Shown: positions 6,092 to 12,547 of the stretch, in pieces
Layout: every line of letters begins with the position of its first letter
Numbering within the stretch: position 1 is the first letter of the stretch
Assembly: GCA_947632625.1 (NCBI GenBank)
Contig: CANRPZ010000030.1
Span: 1 to 12,547 of the forward strand
From: an uncultured Bacilli bacterium
GTDB taxonomy: Bacteria > Bacillota_I > Bacilli_A > RF39 > UBA660
DNA length: 12,547 nucleotides
Reading direction: 5' to 3'
Notes under the pieces: generated by a model
Told to the model about the DNA's origin: nothing
Databases searched by the model: none
Seen by the model: only the letters and a program-made list of their open reading frames with translations
Position numbers and translations under genes: made by a program

Positions 6092-7768
6092 TTATTCATT
6101 ATTTTTTACCTCCATAATAACGGGTAAAATAATAGGATGTCTTCCTGTTAATTCATTAATAAATGGATGCAATTCTAATATAATTTGATTTCTTAAATCC
6201 GTATAGCTGTAATTACTATTTTCTAAAGTGTTCGAAACGATAGAAGCAACCTTTTTTTCAATTTGATTAATAAGTTCGCTATTTTCATTTACCATTACAA
6301 AACCTCTAGTTGTTACATTTGGTTTTATTAATAATTTTTTGGTAAAAGGATTAATGTTTAAAATCGTTAGTAAAATTCCATCATTTCCCATAAGTTTACG
6401 ATCCTTTATTACAACGCTACCAATATCACCAATACGGGAACCATCTACGTACACATCTCCAGCCTGAACCGCTTCACCTTTATGAGCCCCATCCTTATCT
6501 AAAATAACCGTATCTCCGTTTTTGCAAATAAAGATATTTTCTTTAGGAATGCCACAAGCTTCTCCAAGTTCAGCATGTTTTTTAAGCATCCTGTATTCTC
6601 CGTGACAAGGCATAAAATATTCTGGTTTAATTAAACGAAGCATTAACTTTTGTTCCTCTTGTTTACCATGACCAGAAGCATGGATATCACTAAACTCACT
6701 ATTGGTAAACACTTTAACACCTTTCAAATACAATTTGTTAATGACTTTGTTAACACTACTTGCATTACCAGGGATTGGATTTGATGAAAATACAACTAAA
6801 TCATCAGGTAGTAAAGTAATTTGTTTATGAATTCCATTAGCAATTCTAGATAAAGCAGCTAAAGGTTCTCCTTGAGAGCCCGTACATAAAATACAAATTT
6901 CATTTTTTTTCAAAGACTTTGTTTCTTTATAATCAACAAATATAGTTTTATCCTGAATTAATCCATTATTTAGGGCAAGCTCAACAATAGTTTCCATGGA
7001 ACGCCCGAAAACAACAATTTTACGATTGTGTTTTTTACATGTTTCGGCAATATGTTTAATACGATAAATATTAGAGGCAAACGTTGCAATAATTATACGA
7101 GCAGGGTGCTTATTAATAATATTTTCCAAAGCTTCGTCCACCACATTTTCACTAGTAGAAAACCCACTTGATAAAGCATTGGTACTATCGCTCATTAATA
7201 TTTTTACCCCACGCTTGCTAATATCAGCCATTTTATGCAAATCGGCCATTGGACCAATCGGGGTTAAATCAAATTTAAAATCTCCTGTTTCAAATATAGT
7301 TCCATTTGGTGTATGAATCGCAACAGCATAAGAATCAGGAATAGAGTGAGTGGTATTTACAAATTCTATTTCAAAATATTTCGTTTTAATAACACTTTTA
7401 CTATCCACAATTTCCATTTCTTGATACATTTGGTTATGCTCCACCAATTTTTTATTAATTAAATCAGCAGCTATTTTCGGAGCATAAATTTTAGGAATTC
7501 GAATACTTTGTAAAAGATAAGGAATTCCCCCAATATGATCTTCATGACCATGGGTAATAACTAAACCAACAATTTTCTCTTCATTTTGCTTTAAATACGT
7601 ATAATCTTGAATTACAGCATCCACACCTAACAAATCCTCGGTTGGAAACATAACCCCAGCATCAATAATAATGATTTCCTCTTTGTGGGTAATAACATAC
7701 ATATTTTTACCAACTTCGCCTAAACCACCTAAGGCAGTGATAGACGTACTTGTACTATCTTCTTTCAT
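6092..7768 (-). CDS. rnjA: Ribonuclease J (5'-3' exo- and endoribonuclease)
   Basis: RNase J is a metallo-beta-lactamase/beta-CASP enzyme that degrades RNA from monophosphorylated 5' ends and makes endonucleolytic cuts; it acts in mRNA decay and 16S rRNA maturation in the cytoplasm. The 558 residues fit the family. Visible features are the zinc motif HGHEDH (73-78), H141, D163 in TGDFKFD, the beta-CASP motif MSDSTN (192-197), DIHASGHG (361-368) with H363 and H367, PCHGEY with H389, and the C-terminal dimerisation domain (about 450-558). The ATG has GAGAGGA 8 nt upstream. Only one paralogue is in the window, so J1 versus J2 cannot be settled; I use rnjA as the default. It is monocistronic, with its own promoter and terminator, and its promoter overlaps that of the divergent prepilin-SRP operon. 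Confidence 0.93.
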   Translation of the reverse strand: MKEDSTSTSITALGGLGEVGKNMYVITHKEEIIIIDAGVMFPTEDLLGVDAVIQDYTYLKQNEEKIVGLVITHGHEDHIGGIPYLLQSIRIPKIYAPKIAADLINKKLVEHNQMYQEMEIVDSKSVIKTKYFEIEFVNTTHSIPDSYAVAIHTPNGTIFETGDFKFDLTPIGPMADLHKMADISKRGVKILMSDSTNALSSGFSTSENVVDEALENIINKHPARIIIATFASNIYRIKHIAETCKKHNRKIVVFGRSMETIVELALNNGLIQDKTIFVDYKETKSLKKNEICILCTGSQGEPLAALSRIANGIHKQITLLPDDLVVFSSNPIPGNASSVNKVINKLYLKGVKVFTNSEFSDIHASGHGKQEEQKLMLRLIKPEYFMPCHGEYRMLKKHAELGEACGIPKENIFICKNGDTVILDKDGAHKGEAVQAGDVYVDGSRIGDIGSVVIKDRKLMGNDGILLTILNINPFTKKLLIKPNVTTRGFVMVNENSELINQIEKKVASIVSNTLENSNYSYTDLRNQIILELHPFINELTGRHPIILPVIMEVKNNE

Positions 7769-7808
7769 AAAAATTTTCCTCTCATAATAAAGTTTTTAAC
7801 TCTTAAAC

Positions 7809-7837
7809 ATTATAGCGCATTTTTAGTGGTTTGTCTA
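7809..7837 (-). promoter_or_regulatory. RNase J promoter
   Basis: On the minus strand, -35 TAGACA (7837-7832, 5 of 6) and a perfect -10 TATAAT (7814-7809) are exactly 17 nt apart. Transcription would start near 7802, giving a leader of about 34 nt. Confidence 0.8.
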
Positions 7838-7846
7838 CACCAACTA

Positions 7847-7855
7847 TGCTATAAT
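7847..7855 (+). promoter_or_regulatory. Extended -10 promoter of the prepilin-ftsY operon
   Basis: TGCTATAAT is a perfect extended -10 (TGnTATAAT); no good -35 is seen at 17 nt. The predicted start is near 7862, leaving only about 12 nt before the TTG start of the first gene. It overlaps the polymerase footprint of the divergent RNase J promoter, so the two probably compete. Confidence 0.65.
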
Positions 7856-7873
7856 TTAATTAGGTGAAGAAAT

Positions 7874-8278
7874 TTGAAAAAGAAAAATAGTGGTTTTACA
7901 ATTGTTGAATTACTAGCTGTTATTGTCATATTAGCTATATTAATTACAATAGCTTCTGTAAGTGTTATAAGTGTTATTAATAAATCACGCGAAAAAATGT
8001 CTCAAGAAATTCGTGGAAACTTAAAAGAGACAGCTATTTCGTATGTTATTGGAAAATATCCTTTAACAAAATGTAGTGATACGATAATAAATACTATTGA
8101 AAAAGGAAATAATGTAAGTGATAATAGTTGTTTAAAAAAAATAACTATCAATACTTTAATAACAGAAGGAATGTTTGAGGATAGCCGTAAATTTTGTAAC
8201 GGAAATGATACGATAATTGTGTATCGCACGAGTGATGATTACAAAGCTTATTTGACAGAAAGTACATGTAAAAATTAG
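7874..8278 (+). CDS. Type IV-like prepilin (pseudopilin) with class III signal
   Basis: The 134 residues start with a classic prepilin signal, MKKKNSG|FTIVELLAVIVILAI. Prepilin peptidase would cut after G7, and the conserved glutamate +5 of the mature chain is E12. A hydrophobic helix spans about 8-36, and the remainder is a small extracellular domain with four cysteines (67, 86, 108, 132) that could form two disulfides. It starts at TTG 7874 with AGGTG (7862-7866) 7 nt upstream; this start gives the expected short positive leader. Such proteins form pili or pseudopili for secretion, adhesion or DNA uptake (ComGC-like), but the C-terminal domain is not one I recognise. No ATPase, platform protein or prepilin peptidase is in the window, so it is an orphan here. 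It leads a co-directional operon, 10 nt before ftsY. Confidence 0.85.
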   Translation: MKKKNSGFTIVELLAVIVILAILITIASVSVISVINKSREKMSQEIRGNLKETAISYVIGKYPLTKCSDTIINTIEKGNNVSDNSCLKKITINTLITEGMFEDSRKFCNGNDTIIVYRTSDDYKAYLTESTCKN

Positions 8279-8288
8279 GAGGGTTATA

Positions 8289-9266
8289 ATGGGTTTATTT
8301 ACAAAATTAAAAAATAAAATTGAACAAAATAAAAAAAAGGAACAAGAAATTTCAAACTATGACAAAGGACTTGAAAAAACAAGAAAGGAATTTGTTTCTA
8401 AATTAAATCTACTTGGTATTAAATATACCAAAGTAAACGATGCTTATTTTGAAGAATTAGAAGATATCTTAATTGGTGCGGATATTGGTGTTAATACGGT
8501 ATTTAAATTTATGGACCGTTTAAGAGAAAGAGTGAAAAAAGAAAATATCGCAGATACCAAATATTTAATGGAGGTAATCGTCGATGAACTTTTTATTATT
8601 TATGTTAATAATGAAAGTTTAAGTACCAAAATAAACATACAAGAAAATGGCCCTACCATAATATTAATGGTCGGTGTAAATGGTGTTGGAAAAACTACAA
8701 CCATAGCAAAACTTGCTTATAAATATAAAAATGAAAATAAAAAAGTTATGATGATAGCTGCAGATACCTTTCGAGCTGGTGCTGTAGAACAATTAAAAAT
8801 TTGGGCTGAAAAAACCGAAAGTATCTTTTATGGAAAAGAAAATACTGATCCAGCAGGTGTCATTTACGATGGTCTTGAAATGGCTAAAAAAGAACAAGCC
8901 GATATTGTTTTTATTGATACAGCAGGAAGATTACAAAATAAAGTAAATTTAATGAAAGAATTAGAAAAAATAAATAAAGTAATTGATCGTATTGTGCCAA
9001 ATGCCCCTCATGAAACCTTACTCGTAATAGATGCTTCTACTGGTCAAAATGGTATTTTACAAGCCAAATCTTTTAAAGAAATTACCAATATTACCGGAAT
9101 TGTTTTAACAAAATTAGATGGAACAGCCAAAGGAGGAATTGTTTTGGCTATTAAAGAAGAGGTTGATCTACCTGTTAAATTTGTTGGTTTAGGAGAAAAA
9201 ATGACAGATTTACAAACCTTTGATATCGAAGAGTACATCTATGGTTTATTTAAGGATATGATATAA
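8289..9266 (+). CDS. ftsY: Signal recognition particle receptor FtsY
   Basis: FtsY is the membrane-associated GTPase that receives the Ffh/4.5S RNA/ribosome complex and hands nascent chains to SecYEG. The 325 residues comprise a short lysine-rich N-terminal part in place of the long acidic A domain of enterobacteria, an N domain (about 30-110) and the G domain. Its motifs are G1 GVNGVGKTTTIAKLA (129-143), G2 DTFRAGAVEQL (159-169), G3 DTAGR (210-214), G4 TKLDG (274-278) and the closing GLGEKMTDL (300-308). The start has AGGAGGG that overlaps the prepilin stop codon, so translation may be coupled. It touches ylxM with no intergenic base. Confidence 0.96.
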   Translation: MGLFTKLKNKIEQNKKKEQEISNYDKGLEKTRKEFVSKLNLLGIKYTKVNDAYFEELEDILIGADIGVNTVFKFMDRLRERVKKENIADTKYLMEVIVDELFIIYVNNESLSTKINIQENGPTIILMVGVNGVGKTTTIAKLAYKYKNENKKVMMIAADTFRAGAVEQLKIWAEKTESIFYGKENTDPAGVIYDGLEMAKKEQADIVFIDTAGRLQNKVNLMKELEKINKVIDRIVPNAPHETLLVIDASTGQNGILQAKSFKEITNITGIVLTKLDGTAKGGIVLAIKEEVDLPVKFVGLGEKMTDLQTFDIEEYIYGLFKDMI

Positions 9267-9563
9267 ATGAAACAAGTAGAAAATCATATTTATTATAATG
9301 CTTTATTTGATATTTATGGAGAATTATTAACTGAACGCGAAAAAGAAATTTTTACTCTTTCTTCTATTGAAGATTTATCCTTACAAGAAATAGCGGATAT
9401 AAAAGAGGTAAGTAAAACCGCAATTGGAAAAACTATTTCGACTATTCATAAAAAATTAGATTATTATGAAGAAAAATTACATTTTTATAAGAAAAAGGAA
9501 AATATTTTAAAATTAATAGAAGAAGAAACATTAAAAGAAAAAATTCAAAAAGAACTTAATTAG
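9267..9563 (+). CDS. ylxM: YlxM family helix-turn-helix SRP-associated protein
   Basis: The 98 residues match the YlxM (p13) family, a small HTH protein encoded next to ffh in Bacillota and, in streptococci, reported to affect SRP assembly and GTPase activity. The N-terminal part ALFDIYGELLTEREKEIF (12-29) and the helix-turn-helix LSLQEIADIKEVSKTAIGK (37-55) are typical. A lysine- and glutamate-rich helical tail (about 62-98) follows. The ATG directly abuts the ftsY stop (TAAATG), with AAGGA about 10 nt upstream inside ftsY, which indicates translational coupling. The gene lies between ftsY and ffh, as the family would predict. Confidence 0.9.
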   Translation: MKQVENHIYYNALFDIYGELLTEREKEIFTLSSIEDLSLQEIADIKEVSKTAIGKTISTIHKKLDYYEEKLHFYKKKENILKLIEEETLKEKIQKELN

Positions 9564-9577
9564 AAAAGGTGAAGAAC

Positions 9578-10885
9578 ATGTTTGAATATATGGGTGATAG
9601 GCTTTCTAAAGCCATTAAAAATATTCGTGGTATGGGACGTATTACGGAAGAAAATATAAAAGATGCTTTAAGAGAAATAAGAATGGCTCTTTTAGAAGCG
9701 GATGTAAACTATGTTGTTGCAAAAGAATTTATTAACGATATAAAAGAAAAAGCCCTAGGGGAAGAGGTAGGAAAAAGCTTAAAACCCGATGAACTTTTTA
9801 TTAAATTAGTAAAAGATGAATTAGTATCTTTACTAGGTGGCGACTATATCCCTTTAGAAACAAGTAAAAATCCTACAATTTTAATGCTTGTCGGTTTACA
9901 AGGAAGCGGTAAAACAACAACGGCTGGTAAGCTAGCAAATTTTTTAAGAAAAAAGCATGCCAAAAATCCTTTATTAGTTGCTTGTGATATATATAGACCC
10001 GCTGCAATAGAACAATTACAAACGATTGGTAAAAGTTTAGGAATAGAGGTATTCACGGAAGGAAAAATTAGTCCAGTTAAGATTGTTGGTGATGCGATTA
10101 CTTATGCAAAAGAAAATAATAAAGACTATATTATTATAGATACAGCAGGACGTTTACAAATTGATGAAACTTTAATGCAAGAATTAAAAGATATTTCAAC
10201 TACATTTCATCCCGATGAAATCATTTTAGTTATTGATGCTATGATGGGACAAGATGCCATAAATGTAATTAATGGGTTTAATGAAGCTTTAACTTTAACA
10301 GGAACCATTCTTACCAAACTAGATGGCAATACTAAAGGAGGAGTTGCTCTTTCTGTAAGACATTTAACTAATATTCCTATTAAATTTGTGGGAGACAGTG
10401 AAAAATTAGATGGATTAAGTGAATTTTATCCAGAACGTATGGCCAATCGTATTTTGGATATGGGAGATATTTTATCAATTGCTGATAAAGTGGAAAGTGT
10501 AATTAGTGAAGAAGAAGCAATCGAAACAGCTAAAAAAATGAAAAAAGGAAATTTTGATTTAGAAGATTTCTTAACTACTTTAAAGCAAATTAAAAAATTA
10601 GGACCTCTAGAAAATATTATAAAAATGCTTCCTCAAGCAAGAAAAATGGGTTTAAATAATATTACAATCGATCCAAAAGATATGGCTCATATTGAAGCAA
10701 TTATTCTTTCTATGACACCTTTTGAAAGAAAACATCCAGATTGTTTAAAAGCTTCTCGTAAGCAAAGAATTTCCAAAGGATGCGGAAGACCTGTAGAAGA
10801 AATCAACCGTTTACTTAAACAATTTGAAGAAATGCAAAAAATGATGAAGATGGTAAATTCAGGAAACTTAAAAATGCCATTTTAA
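9578..10885 (+). CDS. ffh: Signal recognition particle protein Ffh
   Basis: Ffh is the SRP54 GTPase that, with 4.5S/6S RNA, binds signal sequences on translating ribosomes and docks with FtsY. The 435 residues comprise an N domain (1-90), a G domain with G1 GLQGSGKTTTAGKLA (106-120), DIYRPAAIEQL (137-147), DTAGR (188-192) and TKLDG (246-250), and a methionine-rich M domain (about 300-435). The RNA-binding helix-turn-helix reads MTPFERKHPDCLKASRKQRISKGCG: the usual GSG is GCG here, and two cysteines occur in this segment. ATG 9578 is chosen because AAAGGTGA lies about 5 nt upstream; the in-frame GTG 9569 overlaps that RBS. It is third in the SRP gene set, 14 nt after ylxM. The SRP RNA gene is not in the window. 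Confidence 0.96.
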   Translation: MFEYMGDRLSKAIKNIRGMGRITEENIKDALREIRMALLEADVNYVVAKEFINDIKEKALGEEVGKSLKPDELFIKLVKDELVSLLGGDYIPLETSKNPTILMLVGLQGSGKTTTAGKLANFLRKKHAKNPLLVACDIYRPAAIEQLQTIGKSLGIEVFTEGKISPVKIVGDAITYAKENNKDYIIIDTAGRLQIDETLMQELKDISTTFHPDEIILVIDAMMGQDAINVINGFNEALTLTGTILTKLDGNTKGGVALSVRHLTNIPIKFVGDSEKLDGLSEFYPERMANRILDMGDILSIADKVESVISEEEAIETAKKMKKGNFDLEDFLTTLKQIKKLGPLENIIKMLPQARKMGLNNITIDPKDMAHIEAIILSMTPFERKHPDCLKASRKQRISKGCGRPVEEINRLLKQFEEMQKMMKMVNSGNLKMPF

Positions 10886-10909
10886 TTTTATAGAAAAGGG
10901 GTATTGAGA

Positions 10910-12436
10910 ATGATTTTAAAAGATATTTTAAAGAAAAATGATTTATGTATGAAAGATTTTACTTTTTATGGAGAAGAGATTGCCAAAGTAAAAGATTTAA
11001 AACCATTAGAAAAAAAAGGAAAATTAATTTTAGTTACAAGTACCTCTCCAACAAAATTTGGGGAAGGAAAAACAACTCTTTCTATTAGTTTAAATGATGC
11101 CCTAAATAAATTGGGCAAAAAATCTATTGTTGCTCTTCGTGAGCCTTCTTTAGGTCCTGTTTTTGGCTTAAAGGGTGGAGCAACAGGAGGAAATGCTGCA
11201 AAAGTTATTCCAGAAGAAAGCATTAACCTTCATTTTACGGGGGATATTCATGCTGTTACGACCGCTAATAATTTACTTAGTGCCATTATTGATAATCATA
11301 TTTATCAAGGCAATGAATTACAATTAGACCCAAATAAAATTTGCCATGAAAGATGTCTTGATTTAAACGATAGAAGCTTAAGAAAAGTAGTCATTAATGG
11401 AATAGAAACACATTTTAATATTACAACAGCTTCTGAAATGATGGCAATTTTATGTTTAAGTAGTTCCTTTGAAGATTTAAAGGAGCGTTTAGGAAATATT
11501 TTAGTGGGTTATACTTATCAAAATAAAGAAATATTTGCAAAAGATTTACATTGTGTAAATGCTTTAGCTTTATTATTAAAGGATGCCTTAAAACCAAACC
11601 TTGTAAAAACTTTAGAAAACAATTTGGCTCTTATTCATGGCGGCCCTTTTGCCAATATTGCTCATGGAACAAATAGCATTCTTTCTACTAGATATGGTTT
11701 ACATAATTTTTACTATACCATTGTAGAAGCAGGCTTCGGAAGCGATATGGGAGCTTTAAAATTTTATGATTTATTAACAAGAAACAATGAAGATTTAATT
11801 CCTGATATTGTTATTTTAAATACTACCATTCAAAGTTTAAAATATAATGGAAATGGCAAACTAGATATGTCTAATTTAGAATATCACATTAAAAATATGC
11901 AAAAATATGCCAATGCAATCCTTGTTGTTTTAAATAAACACGATACGGATTTAGATAGTGAAATTGCTGTTGTTAAAGAATTTGTAGAGCAATTTGATCT
12001 ACCATTTTTTGTAAGTAATGGTTATTTTATGGGCAGTGATGGTTCATTAGAAATAGCTAAAAAAATTGAAGAAATTTCAAAAAAGAATTTAAGAAAAAAA
12101 ATAGTTTATAGTTATCAAATAACGGATTCTTTAAAAAACAAAATAGAGAAATTTTGTACAACAAATTATGGTGCTAAAGAAATTCTTTATACACCAGAAT
12201 CTTTACAAAAATTAGAATTGATTTCAAAAAGTATTTTTAAAGATTTACCAATATGTATTTGTAAAACTCAATACTCCATAAGTGATGAATCTAACCTTTT
12301 GGGCTATCCTAAAGATTTTAAAATGACAGTACATGATATTAAACTATTTAGTGGTGCTGGTTTTATTACCGTTTATTTTGGTAAAGTCTTAACAATGCCT
12401 GGTTTAGGTAAAGATGCAAATTATTTACATATGTAA
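10910..12436 (+). CDS. fhs: Formate-tetrahydrofolate ligase, compact form
   Basis: Fhs joins formate to tetrahydrofolate with ATP, giving 10-formyl-THF for purine and formyl-Met-tRNA synthesis. Visible features are the P-loop SPTKFGEGKTT (46-56), REPSLGPVFGLKGGATGGN (77-95), HFTGDIHAVTTANN (108-121), DLNDRSLR (151-158), IHGGPFANIAHG (242-253) and TMPGL (495-499). At 508 residues it is about 50 shorter than the usual 555-560. The N-terminus, the segment after DLNDRSLR, the region near 310-350 and the C-terminal tail all appear trimmed, but catalytic blocks are intact, so I read it as a compact functional variant rather than a pseudogene. ATG 10910 has AAAAGGGG 8 nt upstream; TTG 10904 is only 2 nt from it. 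It is last in the operon, 24 nt after ffh. No clear terminator follows. Confidence 0.95.
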   Translation: MILKDILKKNDLCMKDFTFYGEEIAKVKDLKPLEKKGKLILVTSTSPTKFGEGKTTLSISLNDALNKLGKKSIVALREPSLGPVFGLKGGATGGNAAKVIPEESINLHFTGDIHAVTTANNLLSAIIDNHIYQGNELQLDPNKICHERCLDLNDRSLRKVVINGIETHFNITTASEMMAILCLSSSFEDLKERLGNILVGYTYQNKEIFAKDLHCVNALALLLKDALKPNLVKTLENNLALIHGGPFANIAHGTNSILSTRYGLHNFYYTIVEAGFGSDMGALKFYDLLTRNNEDLIPDIVILNTTIQSLKYNGNGKLDMSNLEYHIKNMQKYANAILVVLNKHDTDLDSEIAVVKEFVEQFDLPFFVSNGYFMGSDGSLEIAKKIEEISKKNLRKKIVYSYQITDSLKNKIEKFCTTNYGAKEILYTPESLQKLELISKSIFKDLPICICKTQYSISDESNLLGYPKDFKMTVHDIKLFSGAGFITVYFGKVLTMPGLGKDANYLHM

Positions 12437-12438
12437 AG

Positions 12439-12467
12439 TTGAAAAAAATAGACCTTTCTGATACAAT
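12439..12467 (+). promoter_or_regulatory. Promoter for the gene at the right edge
   Basis: -35 TTGAAA (12439-12444) and an extended -10 TGATACAAT (box TACAAT 12462-12467) are 17 nt apart. Predicted start is near 12474. It begins 2 nt after the fhs stop, so the next gene is at least partly independent of the SRP operon. Confidence 0.7.
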
Positions 12468-12493
12468 TAAGTTATCATAGGAGGAAGAAAATT

Positions 12494-12547
12494 ATGAAGA
12501 AAAGAAATAAGATCCTCCCAACCGAAACTAGCTTCGGGGGGGGGGGT
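12494..12547 (+). CDS. Start of an unidentified gene, cut by the window edge
   Basis: AGGAGG (12479-12484) is followed after 9 nt by ATG and 18 open codons, MKKRNKILPTETSFGGGG, reaching the edge. The positively charged start could belong to many proteins and I cannot name it. The last 35 bases are far richer in G+C than anything else in the window and end in 11 Gs, so residues beyond about the sixth may be an assembly or sequencing artefact. A TCCTCC at 12513-12518 could pair with the RBS. Confidence 0.4.
   Translation, partial: MKKRNKILPTETSFGGGG
12536..12546 (+). repeat. Homopolymer of 11 G at the window edge
   Basis: Eleven consecutive Gs followed by T end the window, within codons 15-18 of the partial gene. 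Immediately before it, CCGAA and TTCGG form a small inverted repeat (12522-12526 and 12533-12537). Poly-G tracts are rare in such an AT-rich genome. The tract could be a slippage-prone phase-variation tract or a poly-G read-end artefact. Confidence 0.6.

Noticed and set aside
1..12547. CRISPR array, rRNA or tRNA genes
   Set aside because: No regularly spaced direct repeats and no cloverleaf or rRNA-like stretch were found on either strand.

Overview
The window comes from a low-GC (roughly 30% G+C by eye) Gram-positive bacterium of the Bacillota, most likely a gut or host-associated Bacilli relative (Erysipelotrichia, RF39 or Acholeplasma-like). The grounds are the RNase Y plus RNase J pair, YlxM between FtsY and Ffh, a Gram-positive-type LexA box at recA, sigma-A-like TTGACA/TATAAT promoters and strong GGAGG ribosome binding sites. 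The genetic code looks standard: the three tryptophans in about 3,800 residues are all TGG, and no internal TGA is needed. All ten complete stops are TAA (6) or TAG (4). No species name can be supported.

Layout. (1) 1-1114: the 3' part of a large GGG[I/L]-repeat surface protein predicted to fold as a parallel beta-helix. It is open through the left edge and closed by a hairpin terminator. (2) 1292-2427: recA with a LexA-like dyad, promoter, RBS-defined ATG and terminator. (3) 2480-4144: rny (RNase Y) as its own unit. (4) About 4145-5940: an accessory insert with an Abi_2/AbiF-type HEPN ribonuclease gene, followed by a candidate structured non-coding RNA with a strong terminator. (5) 6063-7837, minus strand: RNase J with its own promoter and terminator. 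(6) 7847-12436, plus strand: a tight five-gene operon of an orphan type IV-like prepilin, ftsY, ylxM, ffh and fhs (formate-tetrahydrofolate ligase). Its promoter overlaps that of RNase J. (7) 12439-12547: a good new promoter, an RBS and the first 18 codons of another gene, running into an 11-G tract at the window edge.

How the genes fit together. FtsY, YlxM and Ffh form the protein side of signal-recognition-particle targeting, so the operon head may link secretion to a surface pseudopilin. RNase Y and RNase J are the main mRNA decay enzymes of this group, and the HEPN-type Abi gene sits between them. RecA serves recombination and SOS. Fhs feeds one-carbon metabolism.

The most interesting part is 4145-5940. 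The Abi gene uses AGA for 15 of its 16 arginines, unlike its neighbours. It is directly followed by a compact predicted RNA of about 95-117 nt with three successive stem-loops, the last one a terminator. AbiF-family HEPN proteins are known to be paired with a conserved RNA antitoxin and have been proposed as ancestors of Cas13. This locus is therefore a candidate RNA-regulated toxin-antitoxin or phage-defence module; the pairing is an inference here.

Several starts were moved from the longest reading frame to the RBS-supported codon: recA 1371, rny 2574, ffh 9578 and fhs 10910.
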